Part shown: piece by piece, positions 60,155 to 64,000 of the stretch
How the letters are laid out: each line of letters begins with the position of its first letter
How positions within the stretch are numbered: the first letter of the stretch is position 1
Source: Chloroflexota bacterium
GTDB taxonomy: Bacteria > Chloroflexota > Anaerolineae > Anaerolineales > Villigracilaceae
Direction: 5' to 3'
NCBI GenBank assembly: GCA_016235445.1
Contig: JACRLB010000007.1
Location: forward strand, 124,001 to 188,000
DNA length: 64,000 bases
Program-made: the position numbers and the translations under genes
The notes under the pieces: model-generated
Told to the model about the DNA's origin: nothing
Seen by the model: the letters and a program-made list of their open reading frames with translations, nothing else
Databases searched by the model: none

Positions 60155-60188
60155 AAAGAAGAAAGATTCGAATTCCTCTTTCTTCTTT
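60155..60188 (-). terminator. AT-rich hairpin after ybaK
   Basis: AAAGAAGAAAGA pairs with TCTTTCTTCTTT across ten bases, 12 bases past the ybaK stop on the minus strand. The stem is weak in GC, so a terminator is only a possibility. Confidence 0.4.
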
Positions 60189-60199
60189 CTTCTCAGTAT

Positions 60200-60676
60200 T
60201 CACTCCACCCTGCTGACCGCCCCGACCTTCGCGTTTACCAACTTCACCAAATCAGCCACGCCTAATTGAATATCCAATCCGCGTTGACCACCTGAGATAT
60301 AAATTTCAGCGAAAGATTGCGCGGCAGAATCGAGCGCCACCTGAAAGCCTTTGTTGATCAACGCCAGCGGGGAAATACCCCCAGCCTGCAATCCCGTCAA
60401 CGCTTCGGCTTCGCGCTCGCTGGGCAGGTGCATTTTTTTCTCACCCAGAAAAGACGCCAGCAATTTCAAATCCACCACGCACGGAGCGGGGATCACCGCC
60501 AGCACGGGTTTGCCTTTTTCCCGCACGGTGACGATGGTCTTGAAAACCTGTTCCGCGGGCACGCCCATCAAACGCGCAACTTCCACCGCGCCCAGTTTTT
60601 CGGCGGGAACTTCGTGCGCCGTGTATTTCACCTTGCGCGCATCCAAAAATCTTGTAACATTATTCGTGATAGCCAT
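60200..60676 (-). CDS. ybaK: Cys-tRNA(Pro)/Cys-tRNA(Cys) deacylase YbaK
   Basis: The 158-residue protein follows the YbaK family: KYTAHEVPAEKLGAVEVARLMG, EQVFKTIVTVREKGKPVLAV with the catalytic Lys in FKTIV, then GGISPLALINKGFQVALD (GGISPxG-like loop) and YISGGQRGLDIQLG. It clears Cys mischarged on tRNA-Pro. The start at 60676 fits the MAITNNV opening. It is divergent from the membrane-protein gene at 60721. Confidence 0.93.
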   Translation of the reverse strand: MAITNNVTRFLDARKVKYTAHEVPAEKLGAVEVARLMGVPAEQVFKTIVTVREKGKPVLAVIPAPCVVDLKLLASFLGEKKMHLPSEREAEALTGLQAGGISPLALINKGFQVALDSAAQSFAEIYISGGQRGLDIQLGVADLVKLVNAKVGAVSRVE

Positions 60677-60720
60677 GCGATATAAAATCCTGTACAATTA
60701 TAAACACAAAGGAGGCAGAC

Positions 60721-61071
60721 ATGTCCAACCATGAACAGGAAAGACTAAAACGACTCCGTGAAAAACAACTTCAAGCGCGCGACCCGCTCGTCAAACAGCG
60801 CAACTTCCAACACAGCAGTTCCGTCAAAGAAAAACGAATGCGCAAACCCTTCTCCATGTCCAAAGCGTGGAAGGATATTCCCCACATCATCAAAGCCCCA
60901 TTTTACGCCCTCATCCTCGGCGTCATCCTCGTCTTCATCCTGCCAATGTTCTGGAACTCGCCCTACGCCATCATCGCCGCCGCAGGCGCAACCCTCGTAT
61001 TTATTTTATTTGGAGTCGTCTTCGGAAGTTCGCTCGACCTGCGCGACGATATCAAAGACCACATCAAATAA
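60721..61071 (+). CDS. small two-helix membrane protein
   Basis: The 116-residue protein has a basic N-terminus (LKRLREKQLQARDPLVKQRN) and then two membrane helices, about 60-78 (APFYALILGVILVFILPMF) and 82-103 (YAIIAAAGATLVFILFGVVFG). AAAGGAGG precedes the ATG. It is conserved in style but unrecognised; no function is claimed. The cyclic-nucleotide-domain gene follows 84 bases later. Confidence 0.75.
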   Translation: MSNHEQERLKRLREKQLQARDPLVKQRNFQHSSSVKEKRMRKPFSMSKAWKDIPHIIKAPFYALILGVILVFILPMFWNSPYAIIAAAGATLVFILFGVVFGSSLDLRDDIKDHIK

Positions 61072-61155
61072 TTGGATGAAAAGCATCGCCTCGTTCTTAA
61101 CTGACAACTGACTCAGCAAACAAACATTTTCCACCCCCAATCACCCGGAGGCAAA

Positions 61156-61608
61156 ATGATCAGCACAGAAATCTTAACCCAGTTCGGCCTGTTCAACGGA
61201 CTCCCCGAATCACTGCTCGAAGAGATCGCCGCCATCAGCAGGGAAGAGTTCTGCAAAAAAGGTGAGTTTGTCTTCCACGAAGGCGAAAGAGCGGATAAGT
61301 TACATTTCCTCATCAATGGCAGTGTTGCCTTGCTTGTAAATCTCACCTCACGGCCTGAAAGCGTCACCGTCTCTTTTGTATCCACGCCGTTTCAAAGTTT
61401 CGGCTGGTCTGGCGTGGTGCCGCCCCACCATTACACTTCCAGCGCCAAATGTGACGAAGACTCGAACCTGCTCGTCATCCCTGCCGAACCTTTCATGAAC
61501 CTGCTGGAAAAAAATCCCGAAGCAGGTTTCAAGGTCATGCAGCGCATCACCGTCATCATTGCAGATCGTTTGCGAAACAGCCGTCAGGCGTTGATCAAAA
61601 CCATGTAA
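61156..61608 (+). CDS. stand-alone cyclic-nucleotide-binding-like domain
   Basis: The 150-residue protein is a single CAP_ED/cNMP-like barrel: LFNGLPESLLEEIAAIS, KKGEFVFHEGERADKLHFLINGSV and the helical C-terminus GFKVMQRITVIIADRLRNS. The phosphate cassette is changed: FGWSGVVPPHHYTSSAK lacks the GE and the key Arg, so cAMP binding is doubtful. No helix-turn-helix is attached. It may bind another ligand. It precedes relA by 145 bases. Confidence 0.8.
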   Translation: MISTEILTQFGLFNGLPESLLEEIAAISREEFCKKGEFVFHEGERADKLHFLINGSVALLVNLTSRPESVTVSFVSTPFQSFGWSGVVPPHHYTSSAKCDEDSNLLVIPAEPFMNLLEKNPEAGFKVMQRITVIIADRLRNSRQALIKTM

Positions 61609-61611
61609 TTC

Positions 61612-61643
61612 CTGGAGCCCATCAGCAAGCTGATGGACTCCAG
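61612..61643 (+). terminator. hairpin after the cyclic-nucleotide-domain gene
   Basis: CTGGAGCCCATCAGC pairs with GCTGATGGACTCCAG (one C-A mismatch) across AA, three bases past the stop. There is no U-run. Confidence 0.45.
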
Positions 61644-61680
61644 AGTCAATTCCAGTGTTGTAAAAACCATCAGGAAACAG

Positions 61681-61730
61681 AAGCAGGCATGGGCGCGGTA
61701 AGAAGCGTCTGTGCCTGCTTTGATTTTTTA
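61681..61730 (+). terminator. GCAGGCA stem with T-run before relA
   Basis: AAGCAGGCA (61681) pairs with TGCCTGCTT (61712) and is followed by TGATTTTTTA. It probably ends the upstream transcript. A GCAGGCATGGGCGC string also occurs at 13914. Confidence 0.6.
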
Positions 61731-61740
61731 TCCCGCGTAG

Positions 61741-61746
61741 TACAAT
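61741..61746 (+). promoter_or_regulatory. -10 box giving a leaderless relA transcript
   Basis: TACAAT ends eight bases before the relA ATG at 61754 and no Shine-Dalgarno is present. TTGATT at 61720 is a possible weak -35 at 15 bp. If used, transcription starts at or next to the start codon. Confidence 0.45.
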
Positions 61747-61753
61747 TATCCGA

Positions 61754-63979
61754 ATGAAAACAGCATCCGCGGCAATTCCTCTTGAAAAACTTTTGGATCA
61801 ACTTCCAGAAACCTACAGCGTCACAGACCGTGAGCTGGTGCAACGCGCATACATTGTGGCAGAGCAGGCGCATCGCGAACAGAAGCGGCATTCGGGGGAG
61901 CCGTACATCAATCACTGCATTGCGGTTGCCAGCATCCTCGCGGATTTGAAAGTGCCGTCTGAGGTGGTGGCGGCGGGGTTGTTGCATGATACGGTGGAAG
62001 ATACCACCATCACCCTGGCAGACATCCGCCGTGATTTTGGGGATACGGTAAAAATTTTGGTGGACGGCGTGACCAAGCTCACCCACCTGCCGCGTGTTTC
62101 GCGCGGCGACCAGCACGCCGAAAATGGCAACAATGGAAACGAAATCGAAGAGCCTCTGACCGAACCCGCCCTGCTTGGCCGCAAAGAGGATATGATCTCG
62201 GAGACCCTGCGAAAGACTTTCCTTGCCATGGGCGAGGATGTGCGCGTGGTATTGATCAAACTGGCGGATCGTTTGCACAACATGCGTACGCTTGGGTATA
62301 TGCCCGAACACAAGCGCAGGCGCATCGCGCAGGAGACGCTGGATATTTTTGCCCCGCTCGCAAACCGACTGGGCATCTGGCAGATCAAGTGGGAATTGGA
62401 AGACCTCGGCTTTCGGCATATGCACCCTGATAAATATAAGGAAATTGCGGAACTGCTGGCTGAAAAAAGACCAGACCGTGAAGTGCAGTTGGAAAACATA
62501 AAAGAAGGCCTGATCAAACTGCTCGAGAAAAATAATATCAAAGCCGAGATCAGCGGGCGGCCCAAACATATTTATTCGATTTTTAAAAAGATGCAAAAGA
62601 AGGGCAAGCCCTTCAATATGGTGCATGATGTGCGCGCCGTGCGTTTGATTGTGCCAGATGTGCCATCGTGCTACGCCGCGCTGGGGGTCATCCACACCAC
62701 CTGGCGGCCCATCCCTGGCGAGTTCGATGATTACATTGCCGCGCCGAAGGATAATTTTTATCAGTCCCTGCATACGGCTGTGGTGTACGAAGACAAACGT
62801 CCGCTGGAAGTGCAGATCCGCACGACGGAGATGCACCTGAACGCGGAATATGGCATCGCCGCGCACTGGCGATATAAGGAAGGCACGAAGCATTCCGATA
62901 AGAATTTCGAACAGCGCATCAATTCCCTGCGCTCGATGATGGAATGGCGTTCGGATGTGAATGACGCCGCCGAATTCGTGGAATCCATGCGCAGTGATGT
63001 GTTTCAGGACCGCGTGTACATCTTCACCCCGCGCGGCGACATCATAGACCTGCCCGCTGGCTCCACCCCCATCGACTTCGCCTACCACGTTCACACGGAT
63101 ATTGGTCATCGCTGTCGCGGGGCGCGGGTAAATGGCAAGCTCGTGCCTTTGTACCAGGAATTAAAGACGGGCGACCAGATTGAGATACTCACCACCAAAC
63201 GCGGCGGACCCAGCCGTGACTGGTTGAATCAAAACCTCGGCCTCATACGAACCTCCCGCGCGCGCTCGAAGATCAAGGTCTGGTTCAAGAAGCAGGAGGA
63301 TGAGCAAAACCTGGCGCAGGGACGCGATACGCTGGAACGCGAACTGCAAAGGCTTGGCATCACCGAGATCAACTTTGAAAAGCTGGCGCGCGATCTCGGG
63401 TATAAAACTCCAGATGAGTTGTTTATTGCACTCGGTTGCAGTGACTTGTCCATCAGCAAGATCATCAAGCAGTTTGCAGAGGACGAAGTAACGGAAGATA
63501 TTCTTTCGGTAAACGCGCCTGTCAGGCCAACGATATCCACAGACGTGGTGGAAGTGGTTGGCTTGAAAGGTATGCTTTCCAGCATGGCGCGCTGTTGCAA
63601 CCCCATGCCAGGTGATCAGATCGTGGGTTTCATCACTCGCGGACGCGGCGCAACCATCCACCGGCAGGATTGCCCGAATATTTTGCAAACCAAAGACCGC
63701 GAGAGAATTTTGCAAGTGGGCTGGGGGCATGTGGAACGGACGTATCCCGTGCCTGTCAATATCAAAGCCTATGATCGTCAGGGGCTGGTGAGCGACATCT
63801 CCAACCTGCTTTCGGATGAAAATATCAATATCGCGAACGTGACGGTGAATGTCAACCGCAGTATTGCCGATTTGCGGCTGATTATCGAAGTAAAAGATAT
63901 TGCCCAGCTCAGCCGTATCCTCACCCGCATCGAAAATCTGCCTAATGTAATGGAAGCGCACCGCACGAATCCGGGGTGA
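61754..63979 (+). CDS. relA: bifunctional (p)ppGpp synthetase/hydrolase, RelA/SpoT
   Basis: The 741-residue Rel protein has an N-terminal HD hydrolase (HSGEPYINHCIAVASIL, GLLHDTVEDTTIT, KLADRLHNMRTLG). A synthetase domain follows (GRPKHIYSIFKKMQ, DVRAVRLIV, FDDYIAAPKDNFYQSLHTAV, EVQIRTTEMHLNAEYGIAAHW). TGS (YIFTPRGDIIDLPAGSTPIDF) and ACT (VPVNIKAYDRQGLVSDISNLL) domains complete it. Both catalytic sites look intact, so it probably makes and degrades the alarmone. The start at 61754 lies right after the -10; nothing recognisable follows before the window's end. Confidence 0.96.
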   Translation: MKTASAAIPLEKLLDQLPETYSVTDRELVQRAYIVAEQAHREQKRHSGEPYINHCIAVASILADLKVPSEVVAAGLLHDTVEDTTITLADIRRDFGDTVKILVDGVTKLTHLPRVSRGDQHAENGNNGNEIEEPLTEPALLGRKEDMISETLRKTFLAMGEDVRVVLIKLADRLHNMRTLGYMPEHKRRRIAQETLDIFAPLANRLGIWQIKWELEDLGFRHMHPDKYKEIAELLAEKRPDREVQLENIKEGLIKLLEKNNIKAEISGRPKHIYSIFKKMQKKGKPFNMVHDVRAVRLIVPDVPSCYAALGVIHTTWRPIPGEFDDYIAAPKDNFYQSLHTAVVYEDKRPLEVQIRTTEMHLNAEYGIAAHWRYKEGTKHSDKNFEQRINSLRSMMEWRSDVNDAAEFVESMRSDVFQDRVYIFTPRGDIIDLPAGSTPIDFAYHVHTDIGHRCRGARVNGKLVPLYQELKTGDQIEILTTKRGGPSRDWLNQNLGLIRTSRARSKIKVWFKKQEDEQNLAQGRDTLERELQRLGITEINFEKLARDLGYKTPDELFIALGCSDLSISKIIKQFAEDEVTEDILSVNAPVRPTISTDVVEVVGLKGMLSSMARCCNPMPGDQIVGFITRGRGATIHRQDCPNILQTKDRERILQVGWGHVERTYPVPVNIKAYDRQGLVSDISNLLSDENINIANVTVNVNRSIADLRLIIEVKDIAQLSRILTRIENLPNVMEAHRTNPG

Positions 63980-64000
63980 AATGTATATCCACTATTGCAT

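Larger units (their letters stand above)
59732..60199. other. non-coding gap of 468 bp made of nested inverted repeats
   Basis: There is no credible gene in the gap. It holds three abutting palindromic blocks: CTTACGCA/TGCGTAAG with inner AATTCGCG arms (59756-59865), ACCACAGAGA/TCTCTGTGGT (59909-59971), and the 59982-60123 element. The AAGAAGAAAG/CTTTCTTCTT arms outside suggest a wider fold. The 60.1 kb end may stop transcription from the minus-strand ybaK. Confidence 0.75.

Noticed and set aside
61670-63109. 479-codon open frame on the minus strand under relA
   Set aside because: It is antisense to the intact RelA/SpoT catalytic domains and shows no family motif.

Overview
The window looks like chromosomal DNA of a Gram-positive-type or monoderm-like environmental bacterium, most probably a member of the Chloroflexota (Anaerolineae). 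This is an inference. It rests on the mix of a tungsten-type aldehyde:ferredoxin oxidoreductase with a MoaD-like carrier, a K+-independent membrane pyrophosphatase, many short lipoproteins with Thr/Pro-rich necks and SH3-like domains, EF-Tu-domain-like mini proteins and roadblock/V4R signalling genes. No rRNA, tRNA, CRISPR array, prophage or complete insertion sequence was seen. Coding density is high, and intergenic gaps are often filled with palindromic repeats.

Layout. 1-6.2 kb: surface-polysaccharide genes (two GT-C-type membrane proteins, a GT2, a GT4 and a methyltransferase). 6.4-15.6 kb: housekeeping genes (membrane pyrophosphatase, hisS, LmbE-type deacetylase, metallophosphoesterase, methyltransferase), with two large inverted-repeat elements between hisS and a methyltransferase. 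16.0-20.1 kb: a class III cyclase-like/SRPBCC protein overlapping by 4 bases a transporter-HEAT-cyclic-nucleotide-binding protein. 20.2-28.3 kb: four tightly packed genes, namely a cytosolic C39-like protease with three SH3b domains, TIR-TM-WD40, a double SLATT/DUF4231 membrane protein, and a deoxyribosyltransferase-like (DRHyd/TIR-like)-TPR-SLOG-like protein. This block is the best candidate for an undescribed nucleotide-signalling, defence-like system. 28.3-31.3 kb: deoxynucleoside-kinase-like, AAA ATPase and pirin genes, with a 100-bp MITE-like element supplying the kinase stop codon. 31.4-37.2 kb: a minus-strand ECF sigma / anti-sigma / DUF4331 / TPR / Ni-Co exporter block. 37.3-47 kb: methyltransferase and YbaK pair, lipoproteins, and the tyrosine-catabolic enzymes HPPD and homogentisate dioxygenase. 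47.1-55.3 kb: typA, then a polyprenyl-P-mannose-synthase-like gene with a response regulator, V4R, roadblock, Cache-HAMP, acyltransferase and transporter series. 55.4-64 kb: YkgJ-type protein, aldehyde ferredoxin oxidoreductase with MoaD, thioesterase, paired lipoproteins, ybaK, and relA/spoT.

How it fits together. The most coherent functional units are the 20.2-28.3 kb cassette, the cyclase-like/cNMP-binding pair just upstream of it, the sigma-factor-controlled 31.4-37.2 kb block, the HPPD-HgmA step pair (4-hydroxyphenylpyruvate to homogentisate to maleylacetoacetate), and the AOR-MoaD pair. Several unrelated families of short inverted repeats recur at distant places in the window: 29.5/43.5 kb, 15.7/55.3 kb, 14.9/60.0 kb and 57.9/58.2 kb. 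This points to active or recent spread of non-autonomous palindromic elements.
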